NCBI GenBank assembly: GCA_029449245.1
Contig: JANATF010000010.1
Span: 1-64,000 of the forward strand
Origin: Mortierella alpina
Lineage: Eukaryota; Mortierellomycota; Mortierellomycetes; Mortierellales; Mortierellaceae
Length of the DNA stretch: 64,000 bases
Direction of reading: 5' to 3'
In this document: one piece after another, positions 31,571 to 42,400 of the stretch
How positions within the stretch are numbered: the first letter of the stretch is position 1
Layout: every line of letters begins with the position of its first letter
Made by a program: the position numbers and the translations under genes
The notes under the pieces: generated by a model
The model's database searches: none
Told to the model about the DNA's origin: nothing
Seen by the model: the letters and a program-made list of their open reading frames with translations, nothing else

Positions 31571-34500
31571 ATGCCCAAGATGATCAAGAAAACCGCTCGT
31601 CAGACTCGTGGAGAGAAAATTGCCGCCGCCGCCAAGCTTGCCGCCGCTCAACGTATCGAAGCCGCCGAAACCAAGCCCGACGATGCCCTTCGTCTGAATG
31701 AAGAACCTGAAATGGAGGCTGCTAGCAACTCCTCGACGGAGTCGACGCCGAACCCGGAGACAGCCGCTGTCACTACACCGATCGTCACCACACCAGCCAT
31801 CGCTACACCAGCCATCGCTACACCAGACGACAACACTCAAGCCGTTGTGATCCCGGTCGTCACTCCGCCCCTTATGCCGACCGTCAGGCTTCCAGGAGCA
31901 GCCGCTCTGCGTGATGAAGATGTAACGATGTCGGAATGGAGTTATGAGGGTGAAAACTCCTCGGATACTGAATCCGAGATGGACCGAGAAGACGAAAAAG
32001 AGGCTATGATGATTGCAAGAGCCGCCGAACTGTACGTGGGTAATAAACCAATCACTAACGCTGAAGAACAGCATGCTGCGGTTGCCAAGCAAGGTACCAA
32101 TCAGGATCTCCTGGATGGCATGTACAACCGTAGGGATCGATTGATCCAACGTATGGTAACAGTCATGCGTTTAAACGAGAGCGCTGAAAAAGAGGCGCGA
32201 GAAATCAACCTGAAGACGTACGACGAAGCCGAGCGTACGTTGGAAGAACTGGAGGCGAACATCAAACGATGTGAGAGAGCCTTCAAGCTGTTCGACGACC
32301 TCGCCGAAAGGAGATTGACGCTCGCCGCTTCTCCCAAAGGGATAACTGCTCCAACCGTGGAGGCCACTGCTCCGTGTACTGAGGTCGTGGTTAATACAGT
32401 GAATGGTAATGACCAGCGCAGGGATAATGCTTCCATGCATCATCAATTGAAAGTTAATGATGATATGCCCCGTTTCTACAAAAACACAGATCCTCGTCAG
32501 TTCCTGGACCAGTTGAAGCATATGGTATTGCCCTTTGTCGGTAAGGAACTGTTCCACGCAAACTGCGATAGGTACCTCAGTTATTTGGTCATTAATGAAT
32601 ACCATCAACAGTGCCTGGAATTTGAGTTTAACAAGAGGAGAGAAGAGGGGAAGACTCTTACTTGGGAGGAATGCGAAGTTGTATTTCTAAAGATTGCATT
32701 AAGTGAACAAGAGCGTGTGGAACAGATTAAAAAATTACTTGAGACTGGTCGTGAAGAGCATGAATCCTACAGGCAATTCGCCATGAGGATTGCTCGTGAC
32801 ATGAGGCTTTATGGGATCAAAGATGACAATGAAATGGTATTGTCTTTGTTGAGTGCAACGGTGAATCCTGACACTTTCAACATGATGGTCACCCGCCTGC
32901 AGGTTTTAAATCAAAGTGCAGAGATGAGGTTTACCTCTATTGATGACTTTACTAAAATTATGAGCAATCTGCTTGGACCCTTAGCCGCCACCGCAAAGAA
33001 GGCTTATGCAACCGCTGTTAAAGATAACAGAAGGAACACCGGTCCCTATCGTCTTCAGAAGAAGATGAATGCTGCACCGTTCGCTCCGCAAGTCAGAGTT
33101 CAAGAGCAGCAGGTTAAGAGAATGCCTTTCCCTTTTCATTGTGCATCATGTGGCCCCAATAAGAGCCACAACACTGCCAATTGCATCGGGAATTGCTCCT
33201 ACTGTGGCAAGAAGGGCCATGCCTGGAATGATTGCCGATTCCGCAAACATGCAGGATCAGGTGATGGTAACACAGGTACTCAAATGAATAGAGGAAACGG
33301 CAACTTTGCCGGCAATGCTCCTTCTATGACAAACAATAACACATTCCGTCCTCACAATGGTAATGTCAAAGTGTGTGCCGTTTCTATTTCCCATAATGGA
33401 CGCAATATTCGTACAGGTGCTGATAAAAACATTCTACTCTCTGAACAGGTCCTGCCCGAAGCTTCCAAAAGAAGCAATGAGCCAGTTAATGAACAAGTCA
33501 AGGATCGTGAGAATACAATTAGTAGAATCAATATGTGCAATAGCAACAATAAATCAGAAAAAATCAGTGCAAATATCGTGTCAAAAAGTAATGGAAAAGA
33601 AGAGGAGTTGAATGTGAAAGTCCCAAAGAAGACTACGAGATTGAGTAAGCGATTTCGTAAAAGAAAAAGAGCTCAAGCCCTCATCCATCTTGTGGATAAG
33701 AAAGGTCCGCTGAGTTTGACAGAAGCAACAAGAGTCAATAGGCATCTTGATCCGCCCCGTTGTGAAACAACACTCGTACCAAAGGACATGCGTATGACTT
33801 CATCTACAACTCCTAAAGTGTCGAGCATGTACGTCGATGACTACTCAGATATCGATCTTGTTCAGATGATGATCCAGGAACAACAACAAAAGTTTGATGA
33901 GGACTTTGGTAAAGAACCATCGCACAAAGACGTCAAAGTGTCCTCTTTAAACACACTGAATGATGGTGAGTTTGGGATTGCTAAATTGCAAGCGTCGATG
34001 GAAAATGCTGAGAAACGAATCGTTGTCTCCATCATGTTAGACGACGAAAGATATGATGCCTTGTTAGATACAGGGGCTACTGATAGCTGTATCAGGAAAG
34101 ATATTGTTCTCAAACATGGGAAGCAAATCATTCCTGTAGAAGGACTAATCACCTTAGCTGACGAAAGTACTGTACCTCGAATTGGTCGTACAGAGAGTGT
34201 TGAACTACATTATGGTTCTCATTCTGTATCTGCTTCGCTTGAGGTGATTGATCAGTGCAACCCTTTTATCATCGGCATGGATCTTTTCCATCAACTTGGC
34301 TTTAGTATATCCGGTTTAAATAATCCTGGCGAAGACGCTAATCAATTACCAGAACCAGAAGAAGATAAAAAACCTTCACTCATTCCTGGGCAACTGCCAC
34401 AAGAGGAACTAACACAAGAGTTCATCAAGGCTAAAGAGGGATTTATGGAACATATTGTAGCCAAATTGAAGGCAAACGCAGCGATACCCAAAAACAGCTA

Positions 34501-37243
34501 TTGCGATATACCAGAAATGAAAGTATACCTTCCAGTACCAGAAGGCACAGTGTTGTTTCGAAGACCTCGGCCATTTGCAGAAAAATTAAAAAGTGTCTTT
34601 GATGATGCGATAGACAGATGGCTGAACGATGATGTTATCACGCTTGCCCCTGTCGGAAATGTTCATAATAACACACTAACCCTAGCTGCTAAGAAAGATG
34701 CGCAGGGAAGTAAAACACTATGGCGAGTCTGTCTTGACCCAAGGCCTTTGAATAGGTTCTTGCCTGATGATAATTATCCTCTGCCTTTGATCTCCGACCT
34801 TATCGGAAAACTTGCAGGGAACTCGATCTACTCTACAATCGATCTGTCCCAAGCATATCATCGGTTACCGGTACATCAAGATGACCAGCCACTGACAGCA
34901 TTCATGCATAAAGGAACGCAATATATGTTTAAGAAAGCACCATTTGGGCTTAAGCCTTTATCAAGTCTCTTTCAACGAGGAATGTCAAGGATCCTCGGTG
35001 ATCTGCCGTTTGTGCTCAATTTTATTGATGACATTGTGATCTTCTCAAAAAATCGTGAAGAACACGCTGAGCATGTACGTACTGTAATTGAAAGGCTTAC
35101 TGAAGCCAAACTCATAATCAATGAGAAGAAATGCAACTTTTACAGTACCCAGATCGCGTTGCTAGGATTTGTGGTTGGCCTGCACGGCAAAAGTGTCGAT
35201 CCCGTCAAATTCGCCAACATTGACGAATGGGATGAGCCAACAACGGCAAAGCAAGTTCAATCCTATCTAGGCACGTTCAACTTTTTCAGAGAATACATCC
35301 CGATGTTCAGTACGGTTGCGGCGCCGTTAGATGCACTTCGCAGTCGAACCGAACCATTCACGTTGAACAAAGAGCAAAAAGAAGCTTTCGAGACTTTGAA
35401 AAAACTCCTTACAAATGCGCCTATTCTATCTTTTCCTGACTTCAAGTTGCCATTTTATGTGGCAACGGATGCTTCAGATGTTGGCATTGGAGCTGTTCTG
35501 TATCAACTACCAAAAGGCAAAGCTTATCCAAAAGATACAAGATACGTCTCTTTTATGGCCAGATCCCTTCAAGACAGAGAACGCAAGTACAGTGCAACGA
35601 AAAAAGAGTTGCTCGGAATAGTCTTTGCTTTAAATAAGTTCCATTACTATTTATGGGGTAACCATTTCGAACTGTACACTGATCATCGTGCATTGATGTT
35701 CATTCATTCACAGCAGAATTTGAACTCCATGATGACTACATGGCAGGATACTCTCCTGAATTATTCATTCACTGTTCATTATCGTCCTGGCATCCTCAAT
35801 GTGCTGCCGGATGCACTTTCGCGCTTATTCCCTGCGAGAATAAGACGCTACTCAGAACCTAAAGAGGAAGATCGCAAGATAGCTCTTGCCTATATGCATG
35901 TTCTTCAAAATGAAGAAACCGAGAGGGTTACTGTACCTGAAAAGGAAAGAGAAGAGATCCTATTTAAGTCGTATGCGATGGGTCATATCGGCACAAATGC
36001 CATGGTTGCAGAAATTCATAGACAAGGACAAACTTGGCCTAAATTGGCGAACGACTGCTCAGAATTCATTAAGCGTTGTCGTGAATGCCAGCGTATAAAC
36101 ATTGCGCGTAAAGGATATCATCCGATGAAAGCTGTTCATGCACACCTTCCAGGAGAACACTTTGCCATTGATCTTGCCGGACCATTCAAAACGTCTGAAG
36201 ATAACAATGTTTATCTGCTAGTCATGGTAGATGTTTGCACTAGATTCGTGTTGCTGGATGCTATACCAAATAAATCAGCTTACACGGTGGCTAAAGCCCT
36301 GTTCAACCGCTTCACGCTTATTGGATTTCCAAAAGTTCTTCAATCCGATAATGGTAAAGAATTTGTCAACGAAGTTGTCAGGATAATGGTATCCCAAATG
36401 TACATCAACCATAGGCTTATTACGCCTTATCATCCAAGAGGAAATGGAGTGGCAGAGAATCATGTTAAATCCTCCTGCAATATGATCCGCAAAATGGTTC
36501 AAGACAGAAGTCACCATTGGGATCGGCATGTTCCATTCATTCAATTGTCAATGAATACGAGAACTGTGCACTTGCACAACTCATCTCCATTCTCGCTCTT
36601 CTTCGCGCGACAAGCTAACGGCTTTAGTAACTATACTAATGATGAGGGACAACCGCTGAGTCAAGAGAAATTACTTGAACGACTAAAATACATGACAGAA
36701 GTAGTATTTCCTGCGGTTGCTGAAAAGGCAAAATCTACGCAAGCAAAAATGATTGCCCGCTTCAATGCAACTGTACTTCACAATGAATATCCAGATGGTG
36801 CAAAGGTGATGACCCTTGATCCTCTTAAGGGAGACAAGTTGACTCCGCGCTATGAAGGACCGTACACAGTGGTGCAGAGAACAAGCACTGGTGCATACGT
36901 CCTCAAAGACGGCACAGGAGAAGTTCTGGGACGTAATTACGCGCCATCTCAGTTAAAACTTGTGCTTGACGACTTCGAAGATACTGAGACGTACGAAGTT
37001 GAGGCCATTGTGGATCATCGACCTAGCAGAGCGACTCCCCACGCGAGTGAATACTTCGTCAAGTGGAAAGGATTCTCCTCTGATAAAAATACCTGGGAAC
37101 CAGAGGAACATTTCATTGAGCGCCATTGTATTGCCGAATATTGGGCTGATAACCATGCGAAGCATGCTACCCCTTCAGCTTTACCAGCCAAGAGGAAAAG
37201 GGCTGCTCGCGTCATGAAGTCGCGCAAACTCTCTAAGAATTAA
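31571..37243 (+). CDS. Gag-Pol polyprotein of element F
   Basis: 1890 residues from ATG 31571. Gag starts with a basic Ala-rich region and an acidic stretch, then a coiled coil (about 180-240) and capsid. A Cys/His-rich region includes the CCHC knuckle CSYCGKKGHAWNDC (near 545). Protease: DALLDTGATDSCIR. RT carries FIDDIVIFS, with Phe for the usual Tyr of YxDD. RNase H: VATDASDVGIGAV and LYTDHRALMFI. The integrase HHCC domain leads into CRECQRINIARKGYHPMKA; the D-D-E core is AIDLAGPF, QSDNGKEF and NGVAENHVKS. A full chromodomain (TYEVEAIVDH ... YFVKWKGFSSDKNTWEP) and a basic tail end the protein. Confidence 0.95.
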   Translation: MPKMIKKTARQTRGEKIAAAAKLAAAQRIEAAETKPDDALRLNEEPEMEAASNSSTESTPNPETAAVTTPIVTTPAIATPAIATPDDNTQAVVIPVVTPPLMPTVRLPGAAALRDEDVTMSEWSYEGENSSDTESEMDREDEKEAMMIARAAELYVGNKPITNAEEQHAAVAKQGTNQDLLDGMYNRRDRLIQRMVTVMRLNESAEKEAREINLKTYDEAERTLEELEANIKRCERAFKLFDDLAERRLTLAASPKGITAPTVEATAPCTEVVVNTVNGNDQRRDNASMHHQLKVNDDMPRFYKNTDPRQFLDQLKHMVLPFVGKELFHANCDRYLSYLVINEYHQQCLEFEFNKRREEGKTLTWEECEVVFLKIALSEQERVEQIKKLLETGREEHESYRQFAMRIARDMRLYGIKDDNEMVLSLLSATVNPDTFNMMVTRLQVLNQSAEMRFTSIDDFTKIMSNLLGPLAATAKKAYATAVKDNRRNTGPYRLQKKMNAAPFAPQVRVQEQQVKRMPFPFHCASCGPNKSHNTANCIGNCSYCGKKGHAWNDCRFRKHAGSGDGNTGTQMNRGNGNFAGNAPSMTNNNTFRPHNGNVKVCAVSISHNGRNIRTGADKNILLSEQVLPEASKRSNEPVNEQVKDRENTISRINMCNSNNKSEKISANIVSKSNGKEEELNVKVPKKTTRLSKRFRKRKRAQALIHLVDKKGPLSLTEATRVNRHLDPPRCETTLVPKDMRMTSSTTPKVSSMYVDDYSDIDLVQMMIQEQQQKFDEDFGKEPSHKDVKVSSLNTLNDGEFGIAKLQASMENAEKRIVVSIMLDDERYDALLDTGATDSCIRKDIVLKHGKQIIPVEGLITLADESTVPRIGRTESVELHYGSHSVSASLEVIDQCNPFIIGMDLFHQLGFSISGLNNPGEDANQLPEPEEDKKPSLIPGQLPQEELTQEFIKAKEGFMEHIVAKLKANAAIPKNSYCDIPEMKVYLPVPEGTVLFRRPRPFAEKLKSVFDDAIDRWLNDDVITLAPVGNVHNNTLTLAAKKDAQGSKTLWRVCLDPRPLNRFLPDDNYPLPLISDLIGKLAGNSIYSTIDLSQAYHRLPVHQDDQPLTAFMHKGTQYMFKKAPFGLKPLSSLFQRGMSRILGDLPFVLNFIDDIVIFSKNREEHAEHVRTVIERLTEAKLIINEKKCNFYSTQIALLGFVVGLHGKSVDPVKFANIDEWDEPTTAKQVQSYLGTFNFFREYIPMFSTVAAPLDALRSRTEPFTLNKEQKEAFETLKKLLTNAPILSFPDFKLPFYVATDASDVGIGAVLYQLPKGKAYPKDTRYVSFMARSLQDRERKYSATKKELLGIVFALNKFHYYLWGNHFELYTDHRALMFIHSQQNLNSMMTTWQDTLLNYSFTVHYRPGILNVLPDALSRLFPARIRRYSEPKEEDRKIALAYMHVLQNEETERVTVPEKEREEILFKSYAMGHIGTNAMVAEIHRQGQTWPKLANDCSEFIKRCRECQRINIARKGYHPMKAVHAHLPGEHFAIDLAGPFKTSEDNNVYLLVMVDVCTRFVLLDAIPNKSAYTVAKALFNRFTLIGFPKVLQSDNGKEFVNEVVRIMVSQMYINHRLITPYHPRGNGVAENHVKSSCNMIRKMVQDRSHHWDRHVPFIQLSMNTRTVHLHNSSPFSLFFARQANGFSNYTNDEGQPLSQEKLLERLKYMTEVVFPAVAEKAKSTQAKMIARFNATVLHNEYPDGAKVMTLDPLKGDKLTPRYEGPYTVVQRTSTGAYVLKDGTGEVLGRNYAPSQLKLVLDDFEDTETYEVEAIVDHRPSRATPHASEYFVKWKGFSSDKNTWEPEEHFIERHCIAEYWADNHAKHATPSALPAKRKRAARVMKSRKLSKN

Positions 37244-37317
37244 TCTCAAACGACTCTGTTTCATATGCCGTATCATACCCTGGAACTCGTGCCTCGTTCT
37301 CCAAGGGGAGGGGAAGC

Positions 37318-37801
37318 TGTGCAATATTCACCAGAGTCCAGTAGTAAGTACACAGAGATACGAACGCGTCTACTATCGTAGACTCCTTAACAAAGACCAA
37401 CGAGTCCAATCAAAACAGTGAAAGTGCTTGCCTAGAAGATACAAAATGTCATATCTAGAAGCTTGGCTCCAGGTACCAATCATGGACCTTCGCCAGCACG
37501 AACTACATGAACCAGAAAGATGTTCCTGGTCCGGATCAGTCATCCGGTACCCATGCTATGTAGTATTGGCGTAACGTCTAATGAATTAGGATCATGGCCA
37601 ATCATTCAGAAGCTAGGACACGCGCCAGGCTATAGCCTTCCGCTATCCATCTCTTGGCAATGACTCCTTCACCTATCTATTTACCCAACATTACATCTCT
37701 GTAGTAACAATAAACATGTATAAATACCGGTGTGTGGTCAGTGTGGACCGATATCTTTTTCTCACTTACTTTCCTATCATAAAACTTGCCTACACGTTTC
37801 A
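37318..37801 (+). repeat. 3' LTR of element F
   Basis: Same sequence as the 5' copy. It contains CTCACTT at 37761-37767, complementary over TCACTT to the bases after the T-run primer site. Confidence 0.97.
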
Positions 37802-38114
37802 TTCCCTATTAGAACCATCTTCAACACTCCCCTCCTCCAACAACAATAAACACAGAGTTACTGTTGTATGGCCCACTCTCCCACATCATCCACTCCTTCA
37901 CCACCTTCAGATACCCCAGAACTTCACAAACAACCAGGTCTCCCAGATTCCCCACAGCTCGCGCCGTCCCTCCTAGCATTAGCAATCGTCTCCGACCCAG
38001 AAGACGAAGATCAAGACCAAACTCTCCAGTTTGCTGAATACGCCTGCCGGGACTTTCGAAGTCAACAAGAAGCACTCGGCCCCTTACCACGCTCCCTGCA
38101 AGATACCTACGACT

Positions 38115-38693
38115 ATGATTCCCAAGATTTTGGACCTTGCCAATGGGCCGGGAGGTCCGCGCAGTGACTTGAAAAATGGCCAACCCTTTATTTGCTACAT
38201 CGAAAGGCAAAATGCCAACAGAGAGTTCTATGCTGTGGGTTTGGAGGGCAAGGATTTTGGCTACGTGACCACATTTGGAGAGGAAGCCGTTGTGTTTGCA
38301 TTCTACAATGATTCTATTTCCGTCGGCGGCTCCCTTAAAGATGACGAGTGGGGCAAAACAAGACTTTGTCGTGCAGTGAGAACAAACAGCGGCTATGATT
38401 ATGCTTCGACTGGTCAGCGTAAAGGCAACGATTACTATTGGGCAAACGATTTTGAATGGCGATTCCAAGGTATCACCAATTTTGCCGCTTCTACGGACAA
38501 AGGCTACAGACTTCGCATGGATATTGCCAACAAAGGAGACGCTTGGATTTCAGAGTCGGAAAACACGGGAAGCATTAGGATGCGTGACAGCGAAAATGAC
38601 AGGGCAATCCTTTATTTCGTGACGTTTTCTGAAGATGTCGTGCCGCCTGGTCGTTATTATCCGATTTTCAAGAAGGCTGATCTTGAAAAATAA
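38115..38693 (+). CDS. Orphan beta-rich protein, unknown function
   Basis: 192 residues from ATG 38115; I do not recognise the family. It is rich in aromatic residues, Asp, Gly and Arg with alternating patterns (FICYIERQNANREFYAVGLE, GNDYYWANDFEWRF), suggesting a beta-sandwich or lectin-like fold. No signal peptide or membrane segment is seen. The first ATG after the displaced promoter is 37868, which opens a 99-codon Ser/Pro-rich frame in another phase; an unseen intron or frameshift could join the two. Element F separates the gene from its TATA box (30957). The 3' end is followed by ATATAAATC-type AT-rich sequence. Confidence 0.55.
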   Translation: MIPKILDLANGPGGPRSDLKNGQPFICYIERQNANREFYAVGLEGKDFGYVTTFGEEAVVFAFYNDSISVGGSLKDDEWGKTRLCRAVRTNSGYDYASTGQRKGNDYYWANDFEWRFQGITNFAASTDKGYRLRMDIANKGDAWISESENTGSIRMRDSENDRAILYFVTFSEDVVPPGRYYPIFKKADLEK

Positions 38694-39060
38694 TCTTGGC
38701 CACCTTTATCTACAACAAATATAAATCTTTAATGACAACTCCAGCTTATATATAGCAGCGATATCAGCACGAAAAATGGGTGATGATAAAGTTTAGAACT
38801 TTTAGCTTGTGTGTTTTTTGTTGTAATAAACCTGGGCTAAAGTGCTCCATATTAGTGATCAAGGTTTTCGCAATTTCGTCTTTTTTGTTAAGATGCTCGC
38901 TCCCCATCTTGACAACCGGACTGCAGATCTCTTTCAGACGCGTCTTTTTATTTTGGTGTTAGTTCTCAATCGTCGCTGTGGACGTTAGAAAACCATAGCG
39001 TGAGAAAAACCCCTTTGTGCATTGCAACGTGGCTTTGATCACTTGAATGATGGTGGAAAA
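38694..39060. other. Spacer between the orphan gene and the Helitrons
   Basis: AT-rich sequence with no coding frame of note; includes TGTAATAAACC (possible poly(A) signal) near 38825. It ends in GGTGGAAAA, the left flank of the Helitron insertion. No exons of the GT15 gene found right of the Helitrons are seen here. Confidence 0.5.
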
Positions 39061-39092
39061 TCCTCTATATTATTAAAAGAATTCCCTTTTTT

Positions 39093-39116
39093 CAAATCTC
39101 CATTCATGGAGATTTG
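39093..39116 (+). repeat. 5' subterminal palindrome of Helitron copy 1
   Basis: CAAATCTCCAT, a TC spacer, then ATGGAGATTTG: an 11-bp perfect stem. Repeated at 45133-45156 in copy 2. Confidence 0.9.
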
Positions 39117-39465
39117 TCACGTGAGGGCGGAGCCCGGAGCGTGACCGCGAGCGAGCTCCTGCGAGCTTCTGCTGCCGCGTGCGGCTGCAGCGGAGCGCGG
39201 TAGCGCGACTGCCCCTGCCATCTTGCGCGAAGCGCGCACTACCCTTCAGAGAACGACAGTACCAACTAAAGAAATGACATGTAGGTTCAAATGGATGGCT
39301 CGCCAACCTAATTTCTGCAAGGCGTGACGCGGTGTGCTTCACCAAAACAAAGCAACTGATCCACTGCTTCCCATTTCAAATCTAAACACCCTACGCAACC
39401 TTTGCAAACACTCCTACTCTACTACCTCCTATCAATCTTCTCCACAACGCACACTATTCACTACT

Positions 39466-42400
39466 ATGTAAGGCCCATAGCACTCTCCCGAAACTACTAT
39501 TTTTTTTCTGATCTGATTCGAATTCGAATTCGATTAGAATCGCGATTCTAATTCTAATCTGATTTCAAAAAACAGGGATGTCAGAGATGCGATCTGTGTC
39601 CTTTGCGGTATGCCAGGCCACCTTCGCAGTAATAGTAGCGACTGCGAGATGAACAGGAAGAGGTATTGTACCAATGCACAACCTGTGCTACCTGTTCTTT
39701 TGACGTATGAGTCAACCGAGACTGCAGTTGCTGATTTTTTTTTTACTTTCCAGGCTAGAGGCGATTCCCAGTGCTGCTGCAAGAGAAGCCCATATTGCCC
39801 GTGTGCGTGCCCGTAAACTTGATCGGGAACGTCAGGAAATGCACGCTCCTGCTCCAACGCGTGCTACCGTTCCTGTCCCTCTCCCTCTCCCTCTCCCACT
39901 CCCTGCCCCTGCACTTGGACCTGCTACCGCCCCCGCCACTGCCGCTGCCGGAATGAACAGATTTCGCCTGGATCCTGCCCCTGCTCCTGCCCGTGCTCCT
40001 GCCCGTGCTCCTGGCCCTGGCCCTGACCCTGCCCCTGCCCCAGTTCCCGATCCGACTCCCCTCCCACTTGCCAGACAACCTTTCCGAGAGTCGTTGGTAC
40101 GAGGACCTGATATCGTGGGACACCGGCACAAGCTCGGACGTATGATCAGCTGCCCTTATTGCAATGCCAAGGTCTGGATTCAGGAGAAATCAAGAGGATC
40201 CAAAACTCGCCCTGTCTTTTCTATTTGCTGTGCGGAGGGACGCGTCAGTGTGCCAGAGGTCACTCCAGAGCCAACGTTGGTGAATAGAGTTGGTGATCAG
40301 TCAGCCATAGGAAAGGTTTTTAGAGAATGTATCAGAAAATATAATTCTGTGCTGTCGTTCACCTCTATGGGAGTAACTATTGACCCTCACCTGGCAAGTG
40401 CGCGAAATGGCGTTTACACCTTCCGTGCACAAGGGTCCGTGGTGCATGAACTCGGTGGATTAGTGCCCCGTGAAGGAGGGAGACCCTCTTTTGCGCAGAT
40501 CTACTTTTATGACCCAGCCGAGCAAGTGAGACGCCGTCTTGCGGTTTTTTTGCGTCGGCCACTCGCCAATGGCCAACAGCAGGAACAAAACCAGCAGGAG
40601 GATCAGTTGCAGGAGGATGTTCCTGCTGAGGACGACTTGGATCCGTTTCAGCCAATTGCTGAGGATGCTGTTGATGTGGATGCTCCAGTGCATGACGAGG
40701 AGGCTGAGGATGCCGTACCAGATGCAGAGGACGCTCTCGCTGGGGAGGGTCTGGATCCAGAGTGCATGTTGAGTCTTCAAACCATGCTCGAGGAAAAAAA
40801 TCGCTTTTGTGGCGTGTACAAAACCATTCGCGAGCGCGAGGCTGCTCAAGGCGGAGTAGTCGAGCACTACAAGATCCATTTGAAGGCCGCAAGAGAAAAG
40901 AAGGCTCCGAGGCGACGCCAATATGATATCCCCGCTTCCAACGAAATTGCCGTTATAATTCCTGGAAATGAGACGGCTGCCGAGAAAAGAGACATTGTGA
41001 TTGAGGGTAAAGGCGGTAGATTGCGGAGAATCAACGAAACCCATCCAAACTACGATCCATTGCAGTATGTGCTGCTGCATCCCGCAGGCGAGGATGGCTG
41101 GACACACAACACGCACTTGCTGTTGGCCAAGAATGAAGTCGGGCCGGCATATCCAGGAGACGACGACCTTGCAGAGGAGGCAGTACCAGATGAAGGAGTG
41201 GCACAGGTGGAGGGAGAACAGCCAGAAGGCATTCACCTGGAAGGAGACAACGACAACGACAACGACAACGACGAGCTCCTTGCCGGCGACGAGGATGATG
41301 GCGACGATGATTTTTGGGTTGATTTTGACCTTGATGGAGCTGACCTGGATAGGATGGATGAAGGGCCCAAGGACAAATGTGTATCGACGCGTGCCTACTA
41401 TGCGTATCGGTTGCAGATCCGTGCTATCAGCGAGACAGACTGGCGTTCGTTCTTTTGGATGTTTGGTCGTCTCTGCCATCAGTACGTGGTGGATCAGTAT
41501 GCCAAAATCGAGGCCATGCGCTTGCGGTACTTTCGAGACCACCAAAAAGAGTGTCGAGTCGCAGACTACAAAGGAGTCGTCGATGCCATTGCCAAGGATC
41601 AGGCTGCCGGAAGAACTGGAAAGTACACAGTCTTGCCAAGCTCCTTCACAGGCGGCCCCCGCTACATGTCCGGTCTGTACCAGGATGCCATGGCCATGGT
41701 GCGTGATCACGGCAAGCCAGATTTGTTCATCACGTTCACCTGCAACCCAAAGTGGCCCGAAATTACGGCCGAGTTGATGCCGGGGCAAGAGGCTGCTGAT
41801 AGGCCAGACTTGATTGTGCGCGCGTTCAATATCAAGATGAAGGCACTTTTGAAAGATCTCCTCTTCAAAAACATCTTGGGCAAAGTCATCGGCTACACTT
41901 GGGTCGTCGAGTTTCAAAAGCGAGGATTGCCTCACGTCCACATTCTTCTCATTCTGGACAAGCTGAGCAAGATCAAGACCCCAGACGATATCAACTCGGT
42001 CGTATGTGCCGAGATCCCTGACCCGGTTCAACATCCCCTTGCGTATGAAACCGTGACAACAAGCATGATACATGGACCCTGTGGCGATTACAACCCCTCC
42101 GCGCCTTGCATGAAAGAGGATCCTATCACAAAGCGTGTATACTGCGATAAAGGGTTCCCTCATGCCTTTGCAGAGGAAACGTCCGTCAGCAACAAGGGCT
42201 ACCCCCTGTACAAGAGACGGGATGATCATCGCACCGTCAATCGACGTGTGGGCCGCCAACAACTCCCTGTCCACAACGGCTTCGTGGTTCCCTACAACCT
42301 GTACTTGGTTACAAAGTACAATGCCCATATCAACGTGGAAGTCTGCTCCTCTGTTGCAGCAGTCAAATATTTGTTCAAGTACGTGTACAAGGGCCACGAC

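Larger units (their letters stand above)
30994..37801 (+). mobile_element. Ty3/gypsy retrotransposon F, intact and young
   Basis: 484-bp LTRs (30994-31477 and 37318-37801) that I read as identical, TG...CA, TSD TTCCC at 30989-30993 and 37802-37806. A single 1890-codon Gag-Pol frame fills the interior. Polypurine tract AAGGGGAGGGGAAGC (37303-37317). The 5' leader is 93 bp. Identical LTRs and an open frame make it the best candidate for a currently mobile member of the A/B/D/F clade. Unlike A, B and D it has only a 74-bp 3'UTR with no ENE-like array. Confidence 0.97.
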
